From contig CBFHWN010000014.1 of NCBI GenBank assembly GCA_965659595.1, positions 1 to 37,320 of the forward strand: 37,320 nucleotides of DNA, given 5' to 3'. Below the pieces are notes generated by a model, which was not told where the DNA came from, did no database searches, and saw only the letters and a list, made by a program, of their open reading frames with translations. Position numbers and translations under genes: made by a program. The stretch's first letter is position 1. Every line of letters begins with the position of its first letter. The stretch is from Casp-actino8 sp965659595 (lineage in GTDB: Bacteria > Actinomycetota > Acidimicrobiia > Acidimicrobiales > Ilumatobacteraceae). Shown piece by piece: positions 27,236 through 35,305 of this stretch.

Positions 27236-28270
27236 ATGTCATCGCGGACCCACTCCGTCGCCATCTTGGGTGCGTCGGGCTACACCGGCGCCGAGCTTCT
27301 CCGTCTGGTCGCTCAGCATCCAACCTTCGAGCTGGTGATGGCCACCGGCGACACCCAGGCCGGGTCACCCGTCGCCACGCTGTACCCGAGCCTGGCGGCC
27401 CGCTACCCCGACCTCGTGTTCGCTCCGAACGACCCGTCGTCATGCGACGGAGTTGACGTCGTATTCCTCGGACTGCCACACGAGGCGAGTCTCGAGGTCG
27501 TCCCACGACTGCAGGGCAAGGTCGGCTGCATCGTCGATCTGTCGGCCGCCTTTCGTCTGAAGGATGCATCGGCCTACCCCGAGTACTACGGATTCACGCA
27601 CGATCGAATCGACATCTTGTCGAGCGCTGTCTACGGATTGCCCGAACGTCATCGTGACGCGTTGGTGGGCGCGAGGCTCGTCGCCACGCCGGGTTGTTAC
27701 GTCACGGCGGCCACTCTCGCCGTCGCGCCGCTTGTGGACGCCGGCTTGATCGACACGTCGTCGGTGATCGTCGACGCGGCCAGCGGAGTCTCGGGAGCCG
27801 GGCGGGCACCCAAGCACACCAACCTCTTCTGCACCGTCGACGAAGACGTGAATGCCTACGGACTCCTCAACCATCGGCACACGCCCGAGATGCAGGAGCA
27901 GATCGGTGCCACCGTGCTCTTCACGCCGCATCTCGTACCCATGAATCGCGGCATTCTCGCCACGTGTTACGCCCGGCCGGCTGCCAGCTCGTCACTGTCG
28001 ACGGGCGTACTGATGGATGCTCTGCGTGCCGCTTATGCGAACGAGCCGTTCGTCGTCGTACGCAACGAGCCGCCATCAACCAAAGCAACCCTCGGCTCGA
28101 ACGCCGTGCACGTCACGGCCCGCTTCGACGAACGCACCGGCAACGTGATCGTGATCAGTGCTCTCGACAACCTGTGCAAGGGTGCATCGGGCGGAGCCGT
28201 TCAGGCAGCCAACGTTGCACTCGGCATCGACGAAACGGCCGGACTCACGGCCGTGGGGGTGTATCCATGA
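27236..28270 (+). CDS. argC: N-acetyl-gamma-glutamyl-phosphate reductase
   Basis: ArgC reduces N-acetylglutamyl phosphate to the semialdehyde with NADPH. The product is 344 aa. The NADP-binding motif is ILGASGYTGAEL (10-21); the active-site cysteine is Cys154 in TPGCYVTA; SGVSGAGRAP, HRHTPE and HLVPMNRGI are also present. It opens the arginine operon. The ATG sits eight bases after a consensus-like -10, suggesting a leaderless message. The stop overlaps argB by ATGA; the gene that usually lies between them, argJ, is missing. Confidence 0.96.
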   Translation: MSSRTHSVAILGASGYTGAELLRLVAQHPTFELVMATGDTQAGSPVATLYPSLAARYPDLVFAPNDPSSCDGVDVVFLGLPHEASLEVVPRLQGKVGCIVDLSAAFRLKDASAYPEYYGFTHDRIDILSSAVYGLPERHRDALVGARLVATPGCYVTAATLAVAPLVDAGLIDTSSVIVDAASGVSGAGRAPKHTNLFCTVDEDVNAYGLLNHRHTPEMQEQIGATVLFTPHLVPMNRGILATCYARPAASSSLSTGVLMDALRAAYANEPFVVVRNEPPSTKATLGSNAVHVTARFDERTGNVIVISALDNLCKGASGGAVQAANVALGIDETAGLTAVGVYP

Positions 28271-29136
28271 ATCTCGAACGTTCTGAGCAGGCCGAAGTTC
28301 TCATCGAGGCCCTTCCCTACATCCGGCGTTTCGCCGATCAGATCGTGGTCGTGAAGTACGGCGGCAATGCGCTCGCCGGCACGTCCGACGACGACGCGCT
28401 CGCGCATTTCGCTCAGGACGTCGTGCTCATGCGTCTCGTCGGACTGAAGCCGGTGGTCGTGCACGGTGGCGGGCCGCAGATCAGTGAACTCATGAATCGC
28501 CTCGGCAAGACCGCCGAATTCCGCAACGGGCTTCGGGTCACCGACTCCGAAACGGTCGACATCGCGCGCATGGTGCTCATCGGCCAGGTCAATCCGCAGA
28601 TCGTCGCCGCCATGAACGTGCACGGCAACTATGCCGTCGGAGTGAGCGGCGAGGACGCCGGACTCATTCGGGCCGAGGCGCGCGACCCTGAACTCGGTTT
28701 CGTGGGCGATGTCGCCGGTGTCAACCCGGCGATTCTCACGCGTCTTCTCGACGACGAGTTCATCCCGGTGGTCGCGACCATCGGCACTGACGCGAAGGGG
28801 CAGGCCTACAACATCAACGCCGACACCGTGGCCGGAGCCATTGCCGAGGCACTCGATGCCGAGAAGCTCGTGTATCTCACCGACATCGATGGTTTGCGGC
28901 GCGTGGTCGGCGATCCGTCGAGTCTGATTCGGCAGACCACACCCGACGAGCTCGACGCGCTCATGACCGATGGCACCATCGCTGGCGGAATGATTCCCAA
29001 GGTCGAGAGCTGCGTGCATGCGGTCCAGAACGGTGTGAGACGGGCTCACGTTCTCGACGGTCGCATTCCGCACGTGTTGTTGCTCGAGTTGTTCACCGAT
29101 GCCGGTATCGGAACGATGGTGGAGGTGCCGTCATGA
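28267..29136 (+). CDS. argB: Acetylglutamate kinase
   Basis: ArgB phosphorylates N-acetylglutamate. The product is 289 aa. Motifs include VVKYGGNALA near 26-35, VVVHGGGPQISELMNRLG, FRNGLRVTD, the ATP-site stretch NINADTVAGAIAEAL, and GGMIPKVESC with the conserved lysine. The N-terminal helix (ERSEQAEVLIEALPYIRRF) is the type found in arginine-inhibited hexameric enzymes, so feedback control is likely. Overlaps argC and argD by ATGA. Confidence 0.96.
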   Translation: MNLERSEQAEVLIEALPYIRRFADQIVVVKYGGNALAGTSDDDALAHFAQDVVLMRLVGLKPVVVHGGGPQISELMNRLGKTAEFRNGLRVTDSETVDIARMVLIGQVNPQIVAAMNVHGNYAVGVSGEDAGLIRAEARDPELGFVGDVAGVNPAILTRLLDDEFIPVVATIGTDAKGQAYNINADTVAGAIAEALDAEKLVYLTDIDGLRRVVGDPSSLIRQTTPDELDALMTDGTIAGGMIPKVESCVHAVQNGVRRAHVLDGRIPHVLLLELFTDAGIGTMVEVPS

Positions 29137-30335
29137 GTGCCCATGCTTTCGACACGCGAAATCTGGATCATTGCCCGTTCATCCCCGTGTTCGGGGCGCC
29201 GTCGATCATGTTCGAACGCGGCTCCGGAACGGAACTCTGGGACGTCGACGGCAAGCGGTACCTCGACTTCTTGTCGGGTATCGCCGTCGTCTCGCTCGGC
29301 CATGCCAATCCGGCGATCGTCGCCGCCGTGCAAAAGCAGGCCGAGATGCTCATGCACGTGAGCGGGTTCTTCGCCAACCCCACCGCGACCGACGCCGCAG
29401 TTGCGCTGAACGCGCTTCTCGCCGACGCCACCGGGCACCAGGGGCAGGTGTTCTTCTGCAACAGCGGTGCCGAGGCCAACGAAGCGGCCATCAAGTTGGC
29501 TCGTAAGTTCGGCGGTCGGGGTCGGTATGGAGTGGTGAGTGCACTCGGCAGCTTCCACGGTCGAACTCTCGCCGCTTTGGCCGCAACCGGTCAGCCGGCC
29601 AAACACGAGCCGTTTCAGCCCATGCCCGACGGATTTCGTCACGTGCCGTTCGGTGATCTTGCGGCGCTCGAAGCCTCGATCGACCCGACAGTGGCAGCAG
29701 TTCTGCTCGAGCCCGTTCAGGGCGAAGGCGGTGTCGTTCCGGCCACCACCGAATATCTGCAAGGTGTTCGGCGGTTGTGTGACGAGCGCGGACTTCTCCT
29801 CATGATGGACGAGGTCCAGACCGGTTTCGCCCGCACGGGCACATGGTTCGGATTCGAACACGCCGAGATCGCGCCCGACGTCGTCACCATGGCCAAAGGA
29901 ATGGGCAACGGTTTTCCGGTCGGGGCGATCTGGGCTCGTCGAGATGTGTCGACTCTCTTCGTTCCGGGTGACCATGGATCCACCTACAGCGGCAATGCCA
30001 TGGCCGGTGCCGTCGTGGCTGCGGTGATCGCTGAGATGCAGCGCATCGATGCGCCACGACTTGCGTACGAAAAGGGCGAGTACTTGGCTACCGCTCTCAC
30101 GACCACCCCCGGCGTCGTCGAAGTGCGGGGTCACGGGCTCCTGCGCGCCGCTGACCTAGGTGTCGGACGTGACGCCAAAGCGGTGTACGCCGAACTGTTG
30201 TCACGAGGCCTCGTCACCAACGCCGTCAATGCCACGTCGCTGCGACTCGCGCCTCCGATCACCACGTCTTACGAACAGATCGACGAAGCGGTCGCCCTCA
30301 TCGCCACCGTGCTCACCGAAGGAGTCGGATCGTGA
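29133..30335 (+). CDS. argD: Acetylornithine aminotransferase
   Basis: This PLP enzyme converts N-acetylglutamate semialdehyde to N-acetylornithine. The product is 400 aa. Class III aminotransferase features are present: CNSGAEANEAAIKLARK at 109-125, FHGRT, the PLP-contacting Asp226 in DEVQTGFARTG, and the Schiff-base lysine Lys255 in MAKGMGNGFP. The start overlaps argB (ATGA) and the stop overlaps argF (GTGA). Confidence 0.95.
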   Translation: MSAHAFDTRNLDHCPFIPVFGAPSIMFERGSGTELWDVDGKRYLDFLSGIAVVSLGHANPAIVAAVQKQAEMLMHVSGFFANPTATDAAVALNALLADATGHQGQVFFCNSGAEANEAAIKLARKFGGRGRYGVVSALGSFHGRTLAALAATGQPAKHEPFQPMPDGFRHVPFGDLAALEASIDPTVAAVLLEPVQGEGGVVPATTEYLQGVRRLCDERGLLLMMDEVQTGFARTGTWFGFEHAEIAPDVVTMAKGMGNGFPVGAIWARRDVSTLFVPGDHGSTYSGNAMAGAVVAAVIAEMQRIDAPRLAYEKGEYLATALTTTPGVVEVRGHGLLRAADLGVGRDAKAVYAELLSRGLVTNAVNATSLRLAPPITTSYEQIDEAVALIATVLTEGVGS

Positions 30336-31228
30336 ACCTCCTCGACATCACCGATCTCGGACCGGACGGACTGCGGGCCGTGCTCGATCTCTCGACTCGT
30401 CCGATCAAGAAGCTGGGCCGGCCCCTCGAGGGTCGGGGAGTCGCGCTCGTCTTCGAGAAGCCGTCCAACCGAACTCGTCAGAGTATGGAAGTCGCCGTGT
30501 TCCAATTGGGCGGACATCCCGTCTACACGCGCGGTGAGGAAGTCGGCTTCGACGCCCGCGAACCCGTCGAGGACATCGCGCGAGTCATGGCGGGTTACCA
30601 CGGGCTGTTGGCGGCACGTGTGTTCCGGCACGACGTCGTCGTCCGACTCGCCGAGGCCAGTTCGGTGCCGGTGATCAACATGCTGTCCGATCATTCGCAT
30701 CCTCTCCAGGGCTTGGCTGACGCGCTCACCATGCTCCAGGAGTTCGGATCGCTGAAGGGTCGCACAGTTGCTTGGGTCGGCGACTACAACAACGTGGCTC
30801 GATCGCTCGGTGAGGTGTGCAGCTATCTCGGAGCACACATCCGTTTCGGTTGTCCCGACGGATACTCGGCTCCTGACGAAGATGTGCAGAGATTCCTCGA
30901 CATGGGAGCTCCGTCGGTTGAGTCGTCGGCCGACCCGATGGCGGCAGTCGTCGGAGCTCAAGCCGTGCACACCGACACGTGGGTCTCGATGGGACAAGAG
31001 GCCGAGAAGGCGGAACGGCTCGCCATCTTCGGCGGCTACACCGTGACGGACTCGATGATGGCCAAGGGCGCATCAGATGCGATCTTCATGCACTGCCTGC
31101 CGGCCTACCGCGGTCTCGAAGTCGACGCATCGGTGATCGACGGGGCGAGCAGTCGAGTGATTCAGCAGGCGCACAACCGCCTCCATTCGGCGCGGGGTGC
31201 CATGGCCTACGTCCTCGGGGGTGCCTGA
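30332..31228 (+). CDS. argF: Ornithine carbamoyltransferase
   Basis: ArgF joins carbamoyl phosphate and ornithine to citrulline, drawing on the same carbamoyl phosphate pool as PyrB. The product is 298 aa from GTG 30332. The carbamoyl-phosphate loop reads KPSNRTR (43-49) rather than the common STRTR; the two arginines are kept. HPLQGLADALT, the SMG-type loop in DTWVSMGQE, and HCLPAYRG with the catalytic cysteine identify it as an ornithine rather than aspartate transferase. Confidence 0.95.
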   Translation: MNLLDITDLGPDGLRAVLDLSTRPIKKLGRPLEGRGVALVFEKPSNRTRQSMEVAVFQLGGHPVYTRGEEVGFDAREPVEDIARVMAGYHGLLAARVFRHDVVVRLAEASSVPVINMLSDHSHPLQGLADALTMLQEFGSLKGRTVAWVGDYNNVARSLGEVCSYLGAHIRFGCPDGYSAPDEDVQRFLDMGAPSVESSADPMAAVVGAQAVHTDTWVSMGQEAEKAERLAIFGGYTVTDSMMAKGASDAIFMHCLPAYRGLEVDASVIDGASSRVIQQAHNRLHSARGAMAYVLGGA

Positions 31229-31716
31229 TGGCTGCCAAGGCCCAGCGTCAGCAGTTGATCAGCCGATTGATCGGACAGCACGCGATTTCGAATCAGCCCC
31301 AGCTCGTCGAACTGCTCGCTGCTGAAGGTCTGGTCGCCACGCAAGCCACGGTGTCTCGCGACCTCGACGATCTCGGGGCGGTGAAGGTGAGAGTTCCAGG
31401 TGGAGAGAGCGTGTACGCGATCCCTGAATTCGCTCCGGCGCGCATCGCGCCCGAAGATCAACTTCGTCGGGTGCTCGGCGAGTGGGTGGCCGAAGTTCGA
31501 CACAGTGGTTCGATGGTCGTCGTTCGCACGCCACCCGGTTGCGCGCACGTCGTCGCATCGGCGCTCGACCGCAGCGCGCTCGACGGTTTGCTCGGAACCG
31601 TCGCCGGTGACGACACGATCTTCTGCGTCGCCGACGAGAAGCAGGGTGGCGAAGCCCTCGCCGACACGTTGCGAGATCTGGCCGGTCTGGTCAGAGAGAA
31701 AGTGAGACGAGGATGA
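31228..31716 (+). CDS. argR: Arginine repressor
   Basis: ArgR is a hexameric repressor that binds ARG boxes when arginine is high. The product is 162 aa. The N-terminal winged helix (about 1-70) has the recognition segment QATVSRDLDDLGAVKV; the C-terminal hexamer/arginine-binding domain has TPPGCAHVVASALDR and the GTVAGDDTIF block whose paired aspartates bind arginine. The ATG overlaps the argF stop by one base. Likely targets in this window are the paired boxes before argC and carA. Confidence 0.95.
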   Translation: MAAKAQRQQLISRLIGQHAISNQPQLVELLAAEGLVATQATVSRDLDDLGAVKVRVPGGESVYAIPEFAPARIAPEDQLRRVLGEWVAEVRHSGSMVVVRTPPGCAHVVASALDRSALDGLLGTVAGDDTIFCVADEKQGGEALADTLRDLAGLVREKVRRG

Positions 31717-33134
31717 GCGCCACGACACCAGACAACGGCAACACCTTGTGGCACGGCCGCTTCGCCGGCGGACCGTCCGACGAACTCATGGCCTACACGG
31801 TGAGCCTTCCGTTCGATCGGCTGCTGTGGCGTGAAGACGTCGCGTGTTCGCGCGCCCACGTGAAGGGTTTGGCGCACGTCGGCATTCTCACCTCCGACGA
31901 ACGCGATGCGGTCCTCGACGCCCTTGCGACCGTCGAATCCGAGATGGCCTCGGGCGATTTCGCGTTCGTCCCGTCCGACGAAGACATCCATACTGCAGTC
32001 GAGAGGCGGGTGACCGAGATTTGCGGGGCCGCCGGAGCCAAACTGCACACTGGGCGTAGTCGAAACGACCAGTCGGTCACCGGCTTCCGCTTGTGGTGCA
32101 AGACGCAGATGCCTCAGGTGGCCCGCCGAGTGATTGCACTGCAGGAATCACTGCTCCGCCGGGCCGACGAAGCGGTGGCCAAAGGTGCATACCTTCCCGG
32201 TTACACACACGTTCAGCGCGCCCAGCCGGTGATGTTGGCCCACCATCTCATGGCCCACTGCTGGGCGCTCGGCCGAGACGTCGATCGTCTGCTCGACGCG
32301 TTCGGCCGCGCCGACGTGTCACCCCTCGGAGCCGGCGCGCTCGCCGGCTCGTCGTTACCTCTCGATCCTGAATGGACGGCACGCGAGCTCGGTTTCACGA
32401 CCGTCTTCGACAATTCCCTCGACGTCGTCAGCGACCGCGATTTCGCAGCCGAGTTCCTCTTCGCGTTGTCGATGATCGCCGTACATCTGTCGCGTATCGG
32501 TGAGGAATGGGTGCTTTGGACCAGCGAGGAGTTCGGATTCGCCACGCTCGACGACGCCTATGCGACCGGGTCGTCGATGCTGCCTCAGAAGAAGAACGCC
32601 GACATCGCCGAACTGGCTCGAGGTAAGGCGGGACGGGTCATCGGAGGGCTCACCGGTCTCCTTGTGACATTGAAGGGTTTACCCCTCTCGTACAACCGCG
32701 ATCTTCAAGAGGACAAGGAGCCCCTCTTCGACGCAGTCGAACAGGTGTCGCTCGGACTGGCGGCGATCGACGGAATGATTGCGACCGCGACGTTCCGCTA
32801 CGAGAACATGCAGGACGCCGCCGATGCGCCGACAATGGCGGCCACCGATCTGGCCGAGTTCCTCGTCCGGTCCGGTGTGCCGTTCCGCGACGCCCACGCC
32901 GTGGTGGGTGCTTTGGTTCGACGAAGCCTGGCCGGCGAAGGAGCCCTTGTCGATCTGGTCGCAGCCGAGCCGACCCTCGGCCCAGCAGCGGCCCGACTCG
33001 TCGCGCCTGGTGTCGGTGTCACGATGCGCACGACTCGCGGCGGAGCCGGGCCCGACGTCGTGAAGGATCAGCGGGCCCGACTCGAGCATCGACTCGCCGC
33101 GTGGCGGTCAGCGGTCGAGCAGGCCTCACGGTGA
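31713..33134 (+). CDS. argH: Argininosuccinate lyase
   Basis: ArgH splits argininosuccinate to arginine and fumarate. The product is 473 aa. N-terminal LWHGRFAGGPSDELMAYT, HTGRSRNDQ, the TH(V)QRAQPV segment and the superfamily signature GSSMLPQKKNADIAELARGKAG are intact. argG, whose product makes its substrate and which usually lies between argR and argH in Actinobacteria, is absent here and must be elsewhere. Overlaps argR by ATGA and marC by GTGA. Confidence 0.96.
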   Translation: MSATTPDNGNTLWHGRFAGGPSDELMAYTVSLPFDRLLWREDVACSRAHVKGLAHVGILTSDERDAVLDALATVESEMASGDFAFVPSDEDIHTAVERRVTEICGAAGAKLHTGRSRNDQSVTGFRLWCKTQMPQVARRVIALQESLLRRADEAVAKGAYLPGYTHVQRAQPVMLAHHLMAHCWALGRDVDRLLDAFGRADVSPLGAGALAGSSLPLDPEWTARELGFTTVFDNSLDVVSDRDFAAEFLFALSMIAVHLSRIGEEWVLWTSEEFGFATLDDAYATGSSMLPQKKNADIAELARGKAGRVIGGLTGLLVTLKGLPLSYNRDLQEDKEPLFDAVEQVSLGLAAIDGMIATATFRYENMQDAADAPTMAATDLAEFLVRSGVPFRDAHAVVGALVRRSLAGEGALVDLVAAEPTLGPAAARLVAPGVGVTMRTTRGGAGPDVVKDQRARLEHRLAAWRSAVEQASR

Positions 33135-33760
33135 ACGCTCGGCTCTTCGGTGAGGTCGTGGTGACGATGCTCGTGATTCTCGACCCGCCGGGCAACGTCC
33201 CCATCTTCCTCGCCGTCACCCGTCGTCTCACGCACAAGGAACGTCATCGGGCGGCGTACCTCGCCACGGCCACGGCCTTCTTCGTCATCTCGATCTTCGC
33301 GGTGTTCGGCCGAACGGTCCTCGACTACCTCAATGTGTCGGTTCCCGCTCTGCAGATCTCGGGTGGACTTCTGCTCCTCCTCGTCGCCCTCCAACTTCTC
33401 TACGGACAGGGCTCCGGAGAGGACGGATACGTGGAAGCCACACCCGAACAGCGGACGTCGATCGCCATGGTTCCCCTCGGCACTCCGCTCTTGGCCGGAC
33501 CGGGAACGATCGTCGCGACGATCGTGTTCTTCAGTCGAGCTGATGACGCGGCCGAGTGGTTCACCGTAGTGGCCGGAATTGCGCTCGCCATGCTCGTGAC
33601 TCTGCTCGCCCTGCGATTCAGCGGTCTGCTGCAGAAGATCGCCCGACCGACTGGGATCTTGCTCCTCGCGCGCGTGGCCGGCATGATCCTTGCCGCGGTC
33701 GCTCTCCAATCGATGATCAACGGCGTGCTCGCTGTCGTCGACGAGGCGAGGTTCGGCTGA
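33131..33760 (+). CDS. MarC family integral membrane protein
   Basis: The product is 209 aa with six predicted membrane segments. Family features are the N-terminal LDPPGNVPIFLAVT, the middle segment SGGLLLLLVALQLL, and the second half repeat MVPLGTPLLAGPGTIVATIVFF. The MarC family has no established substrate; an older link to multiple antibiotic resistance is not supported. GTG 33131 overlaps the argH stop, so it is translationally tied to the arginine operon, which makes a role in amino acid or ion traffic possible but unproven. Confidence 0.9.
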   Translation: MNARLFGEVVVTMLVILDPPGNVPIFLAVTRRLTHKERHRAAYLATATAFFVISIFAVFGRTVLDYLNVSVPALQISGGLLLLLVALQLLYGQGSGEDGYVEATPEQRTSIAMVPLGTPLLAGPGTIVATIVFFSRADDAAEWFTVVAGIALAMLVTLLALRFSGLLQKIARPTGILLLARVAGMILAAVALQSMINGVLAVVDEARFG

Positions 33761-34179
33761 TGGGGTACTCCCAGCAGATCCGCGTCCGCTATGGCGAGTG
33801 CGACATGCAGCGTGTGGTGTTCAACCCGAACTACTTCGTATATTGCGACGACGTCATGGACTGTTGGACGAGGCTGGCACTCGCCGACGAGTTGGCCGCG
33901 GCTGGCACCACCACCGATCTGCACGCGATCGGTTTCGACTTCATGTTGAAAAAGGCCGAGATGACGTGGTTCTCTCCGGCGCGCTACGGCGACACGATCG
34001 ACGCACGTGCCGACGTATCGCGGTGGGGCTCCACGAGTTTCGACGTGACGATCGATGGGGCAGTGGAGGACCGGCCCGTGTTCGAGGCTGTGATCACCTA
34101 TGTGAGCATCGATCCCCAGAGTCAACGCCCGGCACCGATTCCCGACGTCGTGCGCGCGGCCTACGAACGCGACCTGTAG
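33760..34179 (+). CDS. Acyl-CoA thioesterase, YbgC/4HBT hot-dog type
   Basis: The product is 139 aa, the size of a single hot-dog domain. The 4-hydroxybenzoyl-CoA thioesterase-type active-site stretch is RYGECDMQRVVFNPNY (10-25), with Asp15 as the expected catalytic residue; the usual His in 'vfHxxY' is Asn here. It begins in the TGATG of the marC stop and ends eight bases before the convergent DUF2332 gene. Substrate unknown. Confidence 0.85.
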   Translation: MGYSQQIRVRYGECDMQRVVFNPNYFVYCDDVMDCWTRLALADELAAAGTTTDLHAIGFDFMLKKAEMTWFSPARYGDTIDARADVSRWGSTSFDVTIDGAVEDRPVFEAVITYVSIDPQSQRPAPIPDVVRAAYERDL

Positions 34180-34187
34180 TCACGTCG

Positions 34188-35240
34188 TCACAGCCAGCGA
34201 AAGCCACGTCCGTGGTAGCCGACTTCGGCCAGACGACGCTCGATCGGGTCGCGACTGCCATCGTAAACAGTGACTCGCACGTCGGCCGTCGTTCCGGCTG
34301 GTTCCATACGCAACCAGAGCACCGGCGCGTCCCGCGAGACACGTGCTTCGGCCAGAGCGTCGCGAACGCCGTTGCGCACCTCGGCCGACAGGTATTGCCA
34401 GACGATCGAGTGGAAGACGACTCGAGGAAGGGACGTGTCGTCGGCGAGACGTTGGCGAAGGAAGTCGTCGGCTGAACACCTGTCGAGTTCAATACCGGAG
34501 GCCTTCGAAAGGTCGATGGCGGCGCGAAGGCGTTCGAAGCGCTCGGTCTGATCGGGCCAAACGAACGACAAGAGACGAAGTGAGTTCTCAGGATCGTGGA
34601 CGTCGAGCGGATACGGGTCCGCCCCAGAGATGCGGCGGCAGATCGCTGGTTCGCCGACGATCGGCGGGGGCGCGGCGAACCACGATGGATCGAAGTGGAC
34701 CGATGACGTCGGGTCGCCCAGGGCTCCCGTCTCGCACGTGGCCCCGTACTTCTCGAAATGGAGGTTGAGTCCGGCACTCGCGCCGATCTCGATCCAATCG
34801 AGATCGGACACGCCGAGAGTCGTCACCCAGTGGACGAACGAGAGTGGCACCAAGCTTCGTCCCACCTCGTTGGTCTGCACCTGATTGCCGAGTTCGACGT
34901 CGATCTCGCTTCGGTGGGCGTCGACGACGGATTCGATCACAGCGAGAGGAATCGACGACCCGTCGCCACCGCAAGAGGGAAAGCGGGTCGCCAGGTCGGG
35001 CGAGTCGCCGCGTAAGGCGATCCGATGGACGGCCCCGAGGAGGCGAAGGGGGAGAGCATCGTGCATAGGTCGCTCGGGGCGGGAAGCCAGCAGCCGTCCG
35101 ATCACGCCACCGTTTTGTGTGTCGATAGTGAGTGCATCGAGCAGGTCGCCGTATTGATGGGATCCGAGCACTCGACAGGCTTCGGCTTGACGTTCGAGAG
35201 CTCGAGCGACGTTCTGGATTCGCTCGTCCTCGCGTTGCAC
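34188..35240 (-). CDS. DUF2332 family protein
   Basis: The product is 350 aa from a GTG at 35240; a TTG at 35285 would add 15 residues. Recognisable DUF2332 segments are RQAEACRVLGSHQYGDLLDAL near the start, NEVGRSLVPLSFVHWVT, IEIGASAGLNLHFEKYG and VVFHSIVWQYL. The 'LIEIGASAGLN' stretch recalls a SAM-binding glycine motif, but family function is unknown. It runs against the surrounding genes and diverges from tyrS, with 65 bases between the two starts. Confidence 0.8.
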   Translation of the reverse strand: MQREDERIQNVARALERQAEACRVLGSHQYGDLLDALTIDTQNGGVIGRLLASRPERPMHDALPLRLLGAVHRIALRGDSPDLATRFPSCGGDGSSIPLAVIESVVDAHRSEIDVELGNQVQTNEVGRSLVPLSFVHWVTTLGVSDLDWIEIGASAGLNLHFEKYGATCETGALGDPTSSVHFDPSWFAAPPPIVGEPAICRRISGADPYPLDVHDPENSLRLLSFVWPDQTERFERLRAAIDLSKASGIELDRCSADDFLRQRLADDTSLPRVVFHSIVWQYLSAEVRNGVRDALAEARVSRDAPVLWLRMEPAGTTADVRVTVYDGSRDPIERRLAEVGYHGRGFRWL

Positions 35241-35246
35241 GCCTCG

Positions 35247-35252
35247 ACAGTA
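35247..35252 (-). promoter_or_regulatory. Possible -10 (TACTGT on - strand) for leaderless DUF2332 gene
   Basis: Read on the reverse strand, TACTGT fits TANNNT and ends six bases before GTG 35240. This supports that GTG as the start over the upstream TTG at 35285, and suggests a leaderless message. Confidence 0.38.
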
Positions 35253-35305
35253 TCGAATTCGTAATTCGTGGATTCGCTCGAGCAACCCTGGGAGAATGAA
35301 TCCCT

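Noticed and set aside
35241..35305. T-box leader before tyrS
   Set aside because: The gap is 65 bases, too short for a T-box, and no T-box sequence is present. Three ATTCG motifs here looked regulatory but are too short to interpret.
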